Of a stretch of 64,000 nt of DNA, positions 26,997-35,212 are shown one piece after another; within the stretch, counting starts at the first letter, position 1, and every line of letters begins with the position of its first letter. The stretch is from Pseudomonas brassicacearum (GTDB lineage: Bacteria; Pseudomonadota; Gammaproteobacteria; Pseudomonadales; Pseudomonadaceae): assembly GCF_003732225.1 (NCBI RefSeq), contig NZ_MOBJ01000034.1, positions 186,001 through 250,000 of the forward strand. The letters run 5' to 3'. The translations under genes and the position numbers were made by a program. The notes under the pieces are model-generated. The model searched no databases and was not told the origin of the DNA. It saw only the letters and a list, made by a program, of their open reading frames with translations.

Positions 26997-28964
26997 TCAC
27001 CCTCCAACCCCATTGACCAGAAACACCGGCTCCTCCAGATAGTTGAGTCCCAGCCGGTTTTCGAACAGTTCATCGCGTAATGCCGCGGTGGTGAAACAGC
27101 CCAGGCCCAGGGCGGTGGCCACCAGCGAAAAGGTCTGACTCAGATGCCCGGCATCCATCAGCGCCACCCGCAGTGCCCGGCTGAACTGGTATTTCCAGGC
27201 CATCCGCTCGACCCGCGCCGTGGAGACAAACACCGCCGCTGCGCCCTTGATCCACGGCTGTGCGCCACAGGCTTCGTTGATCCAGACCCGCGGGTCTTCC
27301 CGGGAAAGCAACTCAAGCCCATGACGGCGTACCGAATAGTGGTAAAGACCGCGTTCGAAACCTTGCACATTCATCAGCACCGCATAGACCTCCGTGCCCT
27401 GCAGCGAACCGCCGGCCGGTGAGGTTTTCTTCAGGAAGTAGTCGCCCATGCGGTTCTGTTCCATGACCGTCGCACCCCAGGTGTAGTAGAGCAACAGGGA
27501 CAGATTCTGCGCGCTCAACGGTTGATCACTGAAGGTTCGCGATGTGCGGCGGTCGCACAGCGAATCGAGCAATGTCGATTGAGCGATCGCGCAGGAAGGC
27601 ACCAGCAGCGGGTTTTCCAGGGCAATGAACGGATGGGACAAATAATCCTTGAACGCCGACGGCTGACGTCGCGCCGAAGCCTTTTGCTCAAGCTGCGTTT
27701 CCAGATCGCTGACGCTGATGTAGGGCGTGTGCGACCCGGTCCGGGTACTCAGGTAAAACTCCAGCGCAACGTCCCAATGGGTCCAAAGGCTGGCCGGGTG
27801 GCTACGCTCAACGGAAGTGTCAGATGGCGTCTCGACCGGCTGCAAGACACCCAGGCTGACCAGTTCCCGCAGGAACGCCAGATTGTCGTCCTGCTCGGGA
27901 CTCTGCATAACGCCCGGCAGCAACAAGGCACTGCCCAGTGTCTGGGGAGTCAGGAAGTGGCGCAGCAACGGCAGAAACATCACAGCGAATTCCAGACTCA
28001 GGTCCCACTGCCGATCGCGGATAAAAAACGATGCCGAGCCGACGCTGAGCCAGGTGCTTTCCCTGAGTTTCAACAGGGTTTGTGCACCCTCCGACGGTGT
28101 TTCTTGCACGCCCGGCTGATCGTGCCCCTGCCAGGACAACGCCTTGGGTCTCAAGGACTTGATGGCCGTGATCAACGTCAACAGTTCTGCGTCATCGGTT
28201 TTACGGGAAATATCCCACTCAAGGGTGATCGCTTTCACCGGTGATGAATCAAACAAGTGACGCAAGATGTCCCAATCCCGCCGCGGATGGCCGGTATGTA
28301 TTTCAATCAGCCGGTCCAGCGGCAGCGAACGCAAGTAGTTGTTCAGGTCGTAACCCAGGGATCTGGCGGTCGCGATCGCGCTGTCGAGGTCCAGCAGAAA
28401 GCCCGAGCCACTGCGCTCCACCACCCTGGAGATGAACGCTCCTTCAGATTGTTCTTGTGCATCGCGCAACGAAAACAACCGCGGCGCGTTTTCCAGAACC
28501 AGCAGCGTTGCCGTGAGGTCACGCAATTCAATGGCGTTGGCCACCACCGTGTCAGCCACCTCTTGGGCCAGGGTCGGTAAAATGAAGTGCTGAGTGTCAC
28601 CACCGTGAAACCGTGACCAGGAAATATGCTCGGCCAGCCAAGGCGAGCGGGTTTTCTCGCACAGCCGCCGAGTCATTTGCAGAAACTCGCGGTCCATCGC
28701 GATGCCCACGCTGCCCAGGGACAAACTGGAAGAATGCAGCAAGCTCGGTACTTGCGCACCGAGCTCAAGCAGACGCGGTTCCAGAATGCAGTGCGTCGGT
28801 TGAAACTCGACATAATCGAAGTATGGCAAACCCTCAGCGAGAATCCGTTCGACGGTCGGGTCGAGCCCCTCTTCCGATAACTCATCCTGAGGCGTGTGCC
28901 GTGGCAAATGGTATTCCAGCCCGACGCCAGCCTCGGGAAATTGCGAAGCATCAAACATCGCCAT
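26997..28964 (-). CDS. Fusion of DUF692/MNIO oxygenase and SagB-type nitroreductase
   Basis: 655 residues. Residues about 1-290 form a DUF692 (multinuclear non-heme iron oxidative enzyme) barrel. Candidate metal ligands are H77 (LLHSSS), E112-H113 (AEHISW), E158 (VLENAPR), D192/D194 (LLDLDSA) and H223/H226 (EIHTGH). Residues about 300-380 resemble the winged-helix leader-binding part of SagB/PqqD-like proteins (FAVMFLPLLRHFLTP, RELVSLGVLQP). Residues about 455-655 are a SagB-family FMN dehydrogenase: CDRRTSRTFSDQPLS near 470, SPAGGSLQGTEVY near 515, [20 protein letters not shown] near 603. MNIO enzymes modify Cys or Asp in ribosomal peptides, and SagB enzymes oxidise azolines. The combined reaction here is unknown. 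It starts 16 bp after the HExxH gene. Confidence 0.85.
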   Translation of the reverse strand: MAMFDASQFPEAGVGLEYHLPRHTPQDELSEEGLDPTVERILAEGLPYFDYVEFQPTHCILEPRLLELGAQVPSLLHSSSLSLGSVGIAMDREFLQMTRRLCEKTRSPWLAEHISWSRFHGGDTQHFILPTLAQEVADTVVANAIELRDLTATLLVLENAPRLFSLRDAQEQSEGAFISRVVERSGSGFLLDLDSAIATARSLGYDLNNYLRSLPLDRLIEIHTGHPRRDWDILRHLFDSSPVKAITLEWDISRKTDDAELLTLITAIKSLRPKALSWQGHDQPGVQETPSEGAQTLLKLRESTWLSVGSASFFIRDRQWDLSLEFAVMFLPLLRHFLTPQTLGSALLLPGVMQSPEQDDNLAFLRELVSLGVLQPVETPSDTSVERSHPASLWTHWDVALEFYLSTRTGSHTPYISVSDLETQLEQKASARRQPSAFKDYLSHPFIALENPLLVPSCAIAQSTLLDSLCDRRTSRTFSDQPLSAQNLSLLLYYTWGATVMEQNRMGDYFLKKTSPAGGSLQGTEVYAVLMNVQGFERGLYHYSVRRHGLELLSREDPRVWINEACGAQPWIKGAAAVFVSTARVERMAWKYQFSRALRVALMDAGHLSQTFSLVATALGLGCFTTAALRDELFENRLGLNYLEEPVFLVNGVGG

Positions 28965-28980
28965 GTTTGCCTCCCTGGCG

Positions 28981-30141
28981 TCAACCGGTCAGGCCCAGCA
29001 TGCGATTAGCCCCCGCCGCAGCCCCCGATATCGCCAATAGCCCGGCGTATTGACTTTCCAGCGCTCTGACTTCTTTGATCAGGTTTCCCAGCAGTTGGCG
29101 CCCTTGAGGTGTGAAATCCGTGCTGGCGTCGAAATCGGGCAACGCCTTGATCAAGCCTTGCAGGATGAACACCAGCCGTTTTTGCGCCCGTTGCAGTTCA
29201 TGGGGCGAGCGCGAGCGAACCCGTCCCAGGTATTTGACCAGCGCGACATACACGAAAAACGCATGAAAATAGCCATAGAGGTCACGCTTCTGCCCCGACC
29301 ACGGCAAGGTGAACAACGCCTCCCGCGAGGTCTCATCCTTGACGACCGGGCACACTTCGACAATGTTGTAGAGCAACTGATGAGTGGCCTCATGCACCAG
29401 CGACTCTTCCAGGTCGAGTATCGAATCATCCCGGCTTGATACGAGGATGATCCCGGTGAAACGCGAAGCCGAACAGCTTCGAAATAAACCATCAGGCAAA
29501 TAGCAAATGGACTTGACCAGTTTTCTAAACTGTTCGCGGCAGGCGGGCCACGTGTGTTCTATCCGCAACAAGGCAATATTCACCACATCGCAAAAGAAAC
29601 GCACGGAATGACCATGACGCTCCAATTGTTTACGGGTTGCTTCATCTTCCGGAAATTCATAACTAGGCGGCGCCACTCTCATCACCAACGGATCAACATC
29701 AAACCGATACACGGGAGGGCAATAATCATTCATGTGAACACTGTCGGTTTTTTTCACTCGTGCCAGCATCAGTGGAAACTCGATCAACAGTTGCTCTAAC
29801 GCATCGGTATTCGCCGCCTTTTTCGTGATGACCAAGTTGGCATAATGAGTGGTCAACACACTCCACACTTGAAACACCGGATCATTAATAATCACGCGCT
29901 GCTCGCGGGTCGGCGGCACGATAAGATTAAACGCCTGCTCGAAAAATTCCGCCACCTGCGGAGCATCGGGAAACAGTTGAAAAAGTTCGGAGTACAGCGC
30001 AACAAAGCTCGTGTAGCGATTCCGGCTGACACGCTCCAGTAATACTTCAAATCGTGAAAGCTCCGTGTCCGGCAGGAATGTCGTGCCCTGAAACAACTCG
30101 TCATCGGATAGCTCACGCAGACCACTGTTCCCGATTTCCAT
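28981..30141 (-). CDS. HExxH peptide-modification protein (RiPP hydroxylase-like)
   Basis: A 386-residue protein with H250-E-A-T-H254 in LEESLVHEATHQLLYNI. A likely third ligand is H293 in DLYGYFHAFFVYVAL, after PWSG (280-283). This layout is that of the HExxH proteins annotated as putative RiPP peptide hydroxylases rather than of ordinary metallopeptidases. No signal peptide is present, so it acts in the cytoplasm. The C-terminal AGANRMLGLTG may be flexible. It lies between the GNAT gene (14 bp gap) and the MNIO-SagB gene (16 bp gap), indicating one operon. Confidence 0.8.
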   Translation of the reverse strand: MEIGNSGLRELSDDELFQGTTFLPDTELSRFEVLLERVSRNRYTSFVALYSELFQLFPDAPQVAEFFEQAFNLIVPPTREQRVIINDPVFQVWSVLTTHYANLVITKKAANTDALEQLLIEFPLMLARVKKTDSVHMNDYCPPVYRFDVDPLVMRVAPPSYEFPEDEATRKQLERHGHSVRFFCDVVNIALLRIEHTWPACREQFRKLVKSICYLPDGLFRSCSASRFTGIILVSSRDDSILDLEESLVHEATHQLLYNIVEVCPVVKDETSREALFTLPWSGQKRDLYGYFHAFFVYVALVKYLGRVRSRSPHELQRAQKRLVFILQGLIKALPDFDASTDFTPQGRQLLGNLIKEVRALESQYAGLLAISGAAAGANRMLGLTG

Positions 30142-30155
30142 TTTTCAACCTTCCC

Positions 30156-30632
30156 TTAGGTAGGCGGCAACGGCTTCGCCATCGTCAGACTGGCGATGCC
30201 ATACCCTGATTGTTCATAAAGACGACGCGCCGCAGCGTTGCGACCAAAGACATGCAGTCGCACTTCTTCGCATCCCGCCTGACGTGCCCATGACTCGAGG
30301 GCCAACAGTGATTGCTTTGCATAACCCTGGCGGCGCTCTCCGGGGTTAATGTAAATATCCAGAATGAAGGCACTCTTGCCGGCACCGGTGCGGCGCTCGG
30401 CGACCCACAACTCGCCAATGCGACGCTCTTGATCCTTGATCACCCAGAGCTGGTTTTTTTCAGTCAGTCGCCCTTGCGGCAACAATTGTTCGAAGACACT
30501 TCGGGCCTTTTGCGACGCTTCCTCCCGGGCCCATTCACCCGCGACGAGCATACCGTCGCCATATTCGGCAACGGCTCTTTCGGCGAACCTGACAAAGTCC
30601 GCGTTATCCATTGGAGCCAAGATGACAGACAT
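30156..30632 (-). CDS. GNAT-family N-acetyltransferase
   Basis: A 158-residue acetyltransferase. The acetyl-CoA-binding motif A is FILDIYINPGERRQGYAKQSLLAL, followed by GCEEVRLHVFGRNAAARRLYEQSGY. The ATG at 30632 follows GGAGTG by 8 bp. It lies 113 bp downstream of the precursor-like gene and 14 bp upstream of the HExxH gene. It could acetylate the mature peptide, for example for self-protection, but the link rests only on position. Confidence 0.85.
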   Translation of the reverse strand: MSVILAPMDNADFVRFAERAVAEYGDGMLVAGEWAREEASQKARSVFEQLLPQGRLTEKNQLWVIKDQERRIGELWVAERRTGAGKSAFILDIYINPGERRQGYAKQSLLALESWARQAGCEEVRLHVFGRNAAARRLYEQSGYGIASLTMAKPLPPT

Positions 30633-30745
30633 CAGTCATTCACTCCGCGCTCGGCCGCTTTGCTTCATGACATTTCATAAAGCCATTCGGCGTACCACCG
30701 TGAAAGACCCACCTTTCGGGGCACGCCAAATGACATCACCGGCCT

Positions 30746-31003
30746 TTAATCCATGCGCGCTTGCTGTTGCTGGGTATCAAATATCGCACTCGGTCCCAGA
30801 TCGCTTCGAATACTGGCAGAGGCGGCCGACAGTTTTGCAGCATCAATGCCTTTAACCGCCGCAATTTCATCAGCACTTAGATGCACACCGACATTTTTAG
30901 CTGCCGTGGCAGGATCATTGTGAAGTGCATCGGCAAAACCCGGATCCAACACGGCACGTCCAACAACCGTGGCCAAGGTCTGCTGATTGACTTTATTGCT
31001 CAT
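30746..31003 (-). CDS. Putative RiPP precursor peptide
   Basis: 85 residues starting MSNKVNQQTLATVVGRAVLD, with a good AGGAG ribosome-binding site 8 bp upstream. The first 60 residues or so form a leader-like helical region (DPGFADALHNDPATAAKNVG, LSADEIAAVKGID). It matches the general pattern 'DP.F...L..DP..A....G..LS..E..A' seen in several RiPP leaders such as the Franean1_4349 type. The tail SIRSDLGPSAIFDTQQQQAR-MD is the likely core. It contains no Cys, so cysteine chemistry is ruled out. It is the first gene of the minus-strand run that includes the GNAT, HExxH and MNIO-SagB genes. Confidence 0.75.
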   Translation of the reverse strand: MSNKVNQQTLATVVGRAVLDPGFADALHNDPATAAKNVGVHLSADEIAAVKGIDAAKLSAASASIRSDLGPSAIFDTQQQQARMD

Positions 31004-31624
31004 GGTACTTCTCCTTGTTATTTCCGCATGACGAAAACGTACCTCCTGACGACGCACGAGACTTTTCCTTGCCCGCCCTGAGGACTTTGAATATAGCAAG
31101 GCCTCTGCTCTTTTCCAGCCATACCCATGGCTCCCTTTAAACCGTTTCACGATAATCGATAACACCGTTTCTTAAGGTTAACTGGCAATGATCGACAGTC
31201 GTTTAATGAAAGTAATAACTGTAGGAAACAGCTTACAACCAAAGTAATAAATACTTCTATTTAACACCCATCAAAGAACACCAGCGCCATTAATAGAACA
31301 CAAAGCCGAACACCCATTATTGACCCGAACAACTATGGGATTTAATTAACAATATTTCATACCGCCATGCGACCGGACGGGTGTCGATTAGTGTTCGTTA
31401 ATCGCCCAAAACCCCGTTCATCTGATTGAATCCCGTCGTCGATCCCCTGCACCATTCCCTCGCACCTACAAAAACCAATAACAACAGGTTCGACACCATG
31501 ATTGCGCACCCCGCCCGCTCCGGCTAATTGCGCCGACCACGCCCTCGCGAATTTTTTTTTGACTGCAACCCCAAGGTTGCGGCTGCGCCCTGCTGCATCC
31601 CTAACAATTAGAGAAACCGAGCAC
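31004..31624. promoter_or_regulatory. Divergent promoter region, precursor gene / oprD
   Basis: A 620-bp gap without a convincing gene, A+T-rich between about 31150 and 31370. On the minus strand TATATT near 31092-31097 could be the -10 of the precursor transcript, but no good -35 box is present. Nothing else was recognised. Confidence 0.35.
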
Positions 31625-32875
31625 ATGAAGCCATTCACTCTGACAACCGCCCTTATTCTGCCGAGCCTGCTGACCGCGACTCTGCCCGTCATGGCTCAGG
31701 AATCGGGTTTTCTCGAAGACGCCAGCGCCAACCTGAACCTGCGCAACTTCTACTTCAACCGCAACTTCACCAACCCGACCCATGCGCAGGGCACGGCGGC
31801 AGAATGGACGCAAAGCTTCATCCTCGATGCCAAATCCGGGTTCACCCAGGGCACCGTCGGTTTCGGCATGGACGTATTGGGCCTGTACTCGGTGAAACTC
31901 GATGGCGGACGCGGCACCGGGGGCACGCAGTTACTGCCGCTGGACCACGATGGGCGCCCGGCCGATGACTTCGGGCGTCTGGGTGTGGCCTTCAAGGCGA
32001 AGCTGTCCCGGACCGAGTTGAAAGTCGGTGAGTGGATGCCGGTGTTGCCGATCCTGCGTTCGGACGATGGGCGTTCGTTGCCGCAAACCTTTCGCGGTGG
32101 GCAGATCACCTCAAAGGAAATCGACGGCCTGACGCTCTACGGTGGTCAGATGCGCGGCAACAGCCCGCGTGACGACAGCAGCATGAGCGACATGTCGATG
32201 ACCGGCAAACCCGCCGTCACGTCCGACCGTTTCAACTTCCAGGGCGCCGAATACAGCTTCAACGACAAGCGCACGCAAATCGCCGTGTGGAATGCCCAAC
32301 TCAAGGACATCTACAGTCAGCAATTCCTCAACCTGGTCCATACCCAGCCATTGGGTGACTGGACCCTCGGCGCCAACCTGGGCTTTTTCTATGGCAAGGA
32401 AGACGGCAACGCACGGGCCGGCGAGCTTGATAACAAAACCTGGTCCGGGCTGTTCTCGGCCAAATATGGTGGCAACACCTTCTATGTCGGCTTGCAGAAA
32501 CTCACTGGCGACAGTGCCTGGATGCGGGTCAACGGCACCAGCGGCGGGACGCTGGCCAACGACAGCTACAACTCAAGCTACGACAACGCCCAGGAGAAAT
32601 CCTGGCAATTGCGCCACGACTACAACTTCGCCGCCGCAGGCATTCCCGGCCTGACCCTGATGAACCGCTACATCAGCGGCGACAACGTGCACACCGGGAC
32701 CGTCACCAACGGCAAGGAATGGGGCCGCGAGACCGAAGTCGGCTACACCGTGCAAAGCGGCAGCCTGAAAAACCTCAACGTCCGGTGGCGTAACTCGACC
32801 ATGCGTCGGGATTACAGCAACAACGAATTCGACGAAAACCGCCTGATCGTCAGCTATCCGATCAACCTGCTCTGA
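31625..32875 (+). CDS. OprD-family outer-membrane porin
   Basis: A 416-residue porin with signal peptide MKPFTLTTALILPSLLTATLPVMA. The family start (ESGFLEDASANLNLRNFYFN) is followed by AEWTQSFILDAKSGFTQGTVGFG. LRSDDGRSLPQTFRGGQITS is the usual OprD loop segment, and the protein ends with a C-terminal aromatic strand. OprD-type channels admit amino acids, sugars or aromatic acids. Position near the pca genes could hint at an aromatic acid, but a separate gene lies between. The ATG at 31625 is chosen because it gives the signal peptide. Confidence 0.9.
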   Translation: MKPFTLTTALILPSLLTATLPVMAQESGFLEDASANLNLRNFYFNRNFTNPTHAQGTAAEWTQSFILDAKSGFTQGTVGFGMDVLGLYSVKLDGGRGTGGTQLLPLDHDGRPADDFGRLGVAFKAKLSRTELKVGEWMPVLPILRSDDGRSLPQTFRGGQITSKEIDGLTLYGGQMRGNSPRDDSSMSDMSMTGKPAVTSDRFNFQGAEYSFNDKRTQIAVWNAQLKDIYSQQFLNLVHTQPLGDWTLGANLGFFYGKEDGNARAGELDNKTWSGLFSAKYGGNTFYVGLQKLTGDSAWMRVNGTSGGTLANDSYNSSYDNAQEKSWQLRHDYNFAAAGIPGLTLMNRYISGDNVHTGTVTNGKEWGRETEVGYTVQSGSLKNLNVRWRNSTMRRDYSNNEFDENRLIVSYPINLL

Positions 32876-33025
32876 CTCGATAAAAATACCGCGAGTACAT
32901 GAACCGTTCAGCCCCGTTATGCTCCTATGGAGACTTCCATAGGAGCGACGGTCTTGCGGTGCGGTGAATAACTGCGCGCCGACAGTCTGCATTCATCCTG
33001 ATCTGTCGTAGGCCAAAGCAAAATC

Positions 33026-33925
33026 ATGAAACTGATCGCTGCTGTCTTATCAGTCCTTGCCATTATGGTCGGCCTCAGCGGCTGCATCGGCCCGCCGATC
33101 GAACTGACCCCGAAGACCGCACAGATTTTGCGTTCGACCCCGCCGATCCGTTTTCTGCTGACCTTCGACGATGGTCCAAGCGCGTCCGGTTTTTTCAATC
33201 CAACAACTGCCGTTCTCGACGTACTTGCCAACAACCCGATTGAGCCGGGCATCAAGGCCGTGTTCTTCGTGCAGACACAAGCCTCCCGCGCCGGTGGCAG
33301 CGAACTGGGCCGCACAATCATGCAGCGTGAACATGCTGAAGGCCACATCCTGGGCTTCCATACCGCTACGCCGGGGCATACCAATCACCGCTCGCTCTCC
33401 CCGGAAGAACTCGAACGGTCGCTCACCCAAGGCTCTGCGGACATAGCGTCGATCACCGGCAGCCCGCCGATGCTGTTGCGCCCACCGTTCTGGAATTACG
33501 ACAAACGCACGTTCGCCGCGTATCAACAACATGGCTTGCAGGTGTTGCTGACCGACCTGAGCGCCAATGACGGCAAAATATGGGGCTTCAATGGCAGCCC
33601 ACGCCGACGTGCCAACATGCTGAGGCAAATGTCGGAGGTGCGCGAACGGATAGCGGCCGGAGAACTGCCGACGGTTGATGGCGTCATTCCGGTGGTCGTG
33701 ACGTTTCACGACCTCAATCGCTACACATCCTGGCATATGGAGGAGTATCTACAGATACTCCTCGACAGCGCCCGCGAGACCGGCGTGACCACCGCCACCA
33801 AACCTTTTTACGACGAACATGTAGCCTTGCGAGATGCGGCTCTGGCCCGCACGGTTCGTGATGCCAACCAACCGGTGCATTTGCCAGGCATTTGGAGTTG
33901 GTTCTGGGACAGTAATTCCCATTGA
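33026..33925 (+). CDS. Lipoprotein polysaccharide deacetylase (NodB-like, CE4)
   Basis: A 299-residue protein with lipobox GLSGC (Cys near residue 20). Motif 1 is FLLTFDDGPSAS (Asp pair near 46-47). The metal-His motif is GFHTATPGHTNH near 112-123, and motif 3 is RPPFWNYD. The FHD motif (VVVTFHDLNRY) near residue 234 supplies the catalytic His. CE4 enzymes remove N- or O-acetyl groups from polysaccharides or peptidoglycan. The lipid anchor places it at the outer or inner membrane periplasmic face. Confidence 0.85.
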   Translation: MKLIAAVLSVLAIMVGLSGCIGPPIELTPKTAQILRSTPPIRFLLTFDDGPSASGFFNPTTAVLDVLANNPIEPGIKAVFFVQTQASRAGGSELGRTIMQREHAEGHILGFHTATPGHTNHRSLSPEELERSLTQGSADIASITGSPPMLLRPPFWNYDKRTFAAYQQHGLQVLLTDLSANDGKIWGFNGSPRRRANMLRQMSEVRERIAAGELPTVDGVIPVVVTFHDLNRYTSWHMEEYLQILLDSARETGVTTATKPFYDEHVALRDAALARTVRDANQPVHLPGIWSWFWDSNSH

Positions 33926-33996
33926 GCCATACCGTGTAAACGGGAACTCCTCGGAGGCATTGCAGCCCTGACAGTCGTGTCAGGGCATAGGGAGCG

Positions 33997-34389
33997 TTAC
34001 TCGCGCGATTCAACGCCCAACTCGTCCCACACCGACTCGGCCAGGTGGAAAGTCGCATTGGCCGCCGGGATGCCGCAGTAGATTGCGCTCTGCATCAGCA
34101 CTTCCTTGATCTCGGCGCGGGTGACGCCGTTGTTCGCCGCGCAACGCAGGTGCATTTTCAGCTCTTCGTTGCGGTTCATGCCGATCAGCATGGCAATGGT
34201 GATCAGGCTGCGGGTGTGGCGTGGCAGACCGGGACGGGTCCAGATGTCACCCCAGGCGTGGCGGGTGATCATTTCCTGAAATTCCGAATTGAACTCGGTC
34301 AGGGTTGCCAGGCTGCGATCGACATGGGCATCGCCGAGCACTGCACGACGCACTTGCATGCCGTCGGCGTAACGTTGTTTCTCGTCCAC
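33997..34389 (-). CDS. pcaC: 4-carboxymuconolactone decarboxylase PcaC
   Basis: A 130-residue enzyme that decarboxylates gamma-carboxymuconolactone to beta-ketoadipate enol-lactone. Family signatures are GMQVRRAVLGDAHVDRSL, HAWGDIWTRPGLPRHTRSL and the CxxH-like block NEELKMHLRCAANNGVTRAE. It ends with AIYCGIPAANATFHLA. It lies 10 bp downstream of pcaD as the last gene of pcaTBDC. Confidence 0.95.
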   Translation of the reverse strand: MDEKQRYADGMQVRRAVLGDAHVDRSLATLTEFNSEFQEMITRHAWGDIWTRPGLPRHTRSLITIAMLIGMNRNEELKMHLRCAANNGVTRAEIKEVLMQSAIYCGIPAANATFHLAESVWDELGVESRE

Positions 34390-34399
34390 AAATCGCTCC

Positions 34400-35200
34400 T
34401 CAGATAGACTTTTCAGCCAACAGAAAACTCAGCACCCGGTCACTGAACGCACTGCCGGCCTGAACGTTGGACAAATGGGCGGCGTAGAACTCGGCGTACT
34501 CGGCGCCCTTCACTTGCTCTTGAATAAAGTGCCCGCCCGAAGGTGGCGTGACCGCGTCTTCGGTGCCGGCGATGACCAGGCTCGGCACGTTGATCAAGGA
34601 CAGTTGCTCGCGGAAGTCGGCATCGCGTACCGCCGCGCAATTGGCTGCATAACCTTGCGGTGAAGTGGCGGCGAGCATGTCGGTGATCTGCTTCGCTACC
34701 GCCGGATTGGCTTGCGCAAAGTCCGGGGTAAACCAACGGGCAATCGACGCATCGCGCAGCGCGACCATCGCCGCCGGACCGTCGCGCAGGACGGTTTCGA
34801 TACGCGAGTTCCAGCCGGAAGGATCACCGATCTTCGCTGCGGTATTGCACACCACCAGTTTGTGCAGACGCTCGCCGGCGTTGATCCCCAGCCACTGACC
34901 GATCAACCCGCCCATGGACAGACCGCAAAAATGGGCGCGCTCGATTTTCAGGGCATCCAGCAATGCCAGCACGTCACGGCCCAACTGCTCGATGCTGTAT
35001 GGCCCCGGCGTCACCAGCGAACGGCCATGACCACGGGTGTCGAAACGCAGCACCCGAAAGTGTTCGGTGAGCGCCGGAATCTGCACGTCCCACATGTGCA
35101 GGTCAGTGCCCAGCGAGTTCGACAGCACCAGCACCGGGGCGTGTTCCGGACCGTCGAGTTGGTAGTTCAGTTCGCCGTCGGCGAGTTGTACGAATCCCAC
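34400..35200 (-). CDS. pcaD: 3-oxoadipate enol-lactonase PcaD
   Basis: A 266-residue alpha/beta hydrolase that opens beta-ketoadipate enol-lactone to beta-ketoadipate. The nucleophile elbow is GLSMGG near residue 95, the catalytic acid is in VIAGTEDAVTPP, and the His lies in the segment CAAHLSNVQAG-type end (YAAHLSNVQAG). The start is a GTG at 35200, with AAGGAGA 7 bp upstream. It lies 12 bp after pcaB. Confidence 0.95.
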   Translation of the reverse strand: MGFVQLADGELNYQLDGPEHAPVLVLSNSLGTDLHMWDVQIPALTEHFRVLRFDTRGHGRSLVTPGPYSIEQLGRDVLALLDALKIERAHFCGLSMGGLIGQWLGINAGERLHKLVVCNTAAKIGDPSGWNSRIETVLRDGPAAMVALRDASIARWFTPDFAQANPAVAKQITDMLAATSPQGYAANCAAVRDADFREQLSLINVPSLVIAGTEDAVTPPSGGHFIQEQVKGAEYAEFYAAHLSNVQAGSAFSDRVLSFLLAEKSI

Positions 35201-35212
35201 AGAAATTCTCCT

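Noticed and set aside
22245-27333. Insertion sequence or prophage as the cause of the duplication
   Set aside because: No transposase, integrase, terminal repeats or target-site duplication could be seen at the junctions.
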